Shown here: piece by piece, positions 63,201 through 64,000 of the stretch | Layout of the letters: each line of letters begins with the position of its first letter | Numbering within the stretch: position 1 is the first letter of the stretch | NCBI RefSeq assembly: GCF_030816015.1 | Contig: NZ_JAUSXN010000001.1 | Location: 1,860,001 to 1,924,000 of the forward strand | Reading direction: 5' to 3' | Source of the DNA: Pedobacter sp. W3I1 | Lineage (GTDB): Bacteria; Bacteroidota; Bacteroidia; Sphingobacteriales; Sphingobacteriaceae | DNA: 64,000 nt | Translations under genes and position numbers: made by a program | The notes under the pieces: generated by a model | Seen by the model: the letters and a program-made list of their open reading frames with translations, nothing else | The model's database searches: none | What the model was told of the DNA's origin: nothing

Positions 63201-64000
63201 ATTCAGGGCCCATAATGTTGAGTATATAATTAATTGCATCTGCACTGTGGAGTGCTGTTGTAGATTGCATTGTAATATCTGCGGTTTCTGAAGCTCTTTT
63301 TAGCATTTGTTTTTCATAGGCTGCTATGGCTTCCTTAGGCGCATTAAAGCCGCTATCCTTGAAGCATTGGCTTAGTTCTAAAGCATCTAGCATGGCCATA
63401 TTCACTCCTTCGCCAGCATAAGGTGGCATTAAATGAGCTGCATCGCCCAGCATGGTTAAATTTGAGGCGGTTTCCCAATTTTGGTCTAAAGGCATACAAT
63501 ATTGAGGCCGGGGAACAAAAGCTGATGATGCATTTTCGAATAATTCCAACCAGATTGGACCCCAGTTGGAAAATTCATTTTTGAACCAGCCGATTACCTG
63601 GTTTTTATCTGAAAAATTAATGCCTGATTCTTTCGCCCAGTTTTCAGCTGTATGGCAGCCTGTGTAAAATACCAAACTACCATCACCTTTTGAACTTACG
63701 ATTAATGATTTTTCATCGCCCATAGCGAAAATCTTACCACCGTTTAATAGCGCATGCATTTTTGGACAAGCAGTCGCTGATGAATAAATGGCTCCTTCAA
63801 CAATGGTAATACCCGAATAAAAGGGTTTAATAGGTGTAATGTAAGGACGGATTTTCGAATTTGCCCCGTCTGCGGCAACTACAATATCGGCCTGCGCTGA
63901 AGTTCCATTTTTAAATCCGATCAGCCATGAACCGTTGCTGGGCGTAAGTGCTTCAAAATGGCTGCCCCAAATTACAGTATCTTTAGTTAACGAATCTAAA
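63199..64000 (-). CDS. TetX-like FAD-dependent monooxygenase, partial
   Basis: The frame is open from the window end to the stop at 63199, so the N-terminal FAD-binding part lies outside. The visible 267 residues include DIVVAADGANSKIRPYI, the conserved DG motif, and LTMLGDAAHLMPPYAGEGVN, the GD motif that binds FAD. The GDAAHLMPP(Y/F)AG(E/Q)GVN segment is close to TetX tetracycline monooxygenases. The C-terminal helix follows (MLDALELSQCFKD...MLKRASETADIT). TetX inactivates tetracyclines by hydroxylation; this homologue's substrate is unproven, as many related flavoenzymes act on other compounds. Confidence 0.85.
   Translation of the reverse strand, partial: LDSLTKDTVIWGSHFEALTPSNGSWLIGFKNGTSAQADIVVAADGANSKIRPYITPIKPFYSGITIVEGAIYSSATACPKMHALLNGGKIFAMGDEKSLIVSSKGDGSLVFYTGCHTAENWAKESGINFSDKNQVIGWFKNEFSNWGPIWLELFENASSAFVPRPQYCMPLDQNWETASNLTMLGDAAHLMPPYAGEGVNMAMLDALELSQCFKDSGFNAPKEAIAAYEKQMLKRASETADITMQSTTALHSADAINYILNIMGPE

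Noticed and set aside
63130..63290. Plus-strand frame with a strong AAGGAAGGAG upstream
   Set aside because: It runs antisense into the monooxygenase gene, and Shine-Dalgarno strength is a poor guide in this phylum.

Overview
The window looks like chromosome from a Bacteroidota member of the Sphingobacteriaceae, most like Pedobacter. The signs are paired SusC/SusD genes, an ECF sigma/FecR cassette, -7 boxes of the TAnnTTTG type, weak ribosome binding sites with several TTG starts, a bacillithiol gene (bshB1), and intergenic gaps filled with dispersed palindromic repeats. This assignment is inference from gene content; no rRNA or tRNA gene was seen.

Region by region. 1-7333 (minus strand) is a glycan-use locus: a GH18 Endo H/F1-like lipoprotein (cut by the window start), SusD, SusC and a ROK sugar kinase. 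7477-13914 (plus) is a divergent ECF sigma / FecR anti-sigma / STN-bearing SusC / SusD cassette. 13.9-17.4 kb holds small unknown genes and a second ECF sigma gene overlapping a gene for a protein that seems to span both membranes (cytoplasmic head, one TM helix, long linker, outer-membrane barrel). 17.8-22.6 kb is a plug-less barrel plus a large TPR protein. 23-28.2 kb has pyrB-pyrR, a class IV aminotransferase, a DCC-family protein and a GH20 hexosaminidase broken by a frameshift. 28.5-38 kb has rpsA, a 206-bp triplicated repeat, envelope genes (SH3b, TPM, DUF1080), cmk, ferritin, arfB and an L,D-transpeptidase. 38-47.8 kb has an LpxR-like gene, lon, a TPR protein, a lipoprotein, gpmI, a DUF4783-like gene, nadC, plsY and an M48 protease. 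48-58 kb has pabB, a ParE-type toxin-antitoxin pair, purA, a Fur-family regulator, rel/spoT, a DUF4294-like gene, glutathione peroxidase, bshB1 and an acyl-CoA dehydrogenase. 58-59 kb is a repeat-rich gap. 59-64 kb has a small membrane protein, lysine 6-aminotransferase, an atypical SDR with a divergent HxlR regulator, a small GNAT protein and a TetX-like monooxygenase cut by the window end.

How the genes work together. The GH18/SusCD/ROK set suggests capture and cleavage of N-glycans, import of the released glycan, and phosphorylation of sugars inside the cell; the GH20 enzyme would fit the same diet if it were intact. The FecR/ECF cassette would couple ligand binding at the STN-SusC to transcription. 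Most of the rest is housekeeping (pyrimidine, purine, NAD, folate, glycolysis, ribosome rescue, stringent response).

The observations most worth checking are the dual-membrane sigma regulator, the 206-bp tandem array whose junctions reveal how it formed, a paired-palindrome repeat family shared by two loci, G/T-rich tracts of about 7-nt period at gene 3' ends, -7 boxes that abut start codons (leaderless mRNAs), and the lon terminator that ends at the lpxR start codon.
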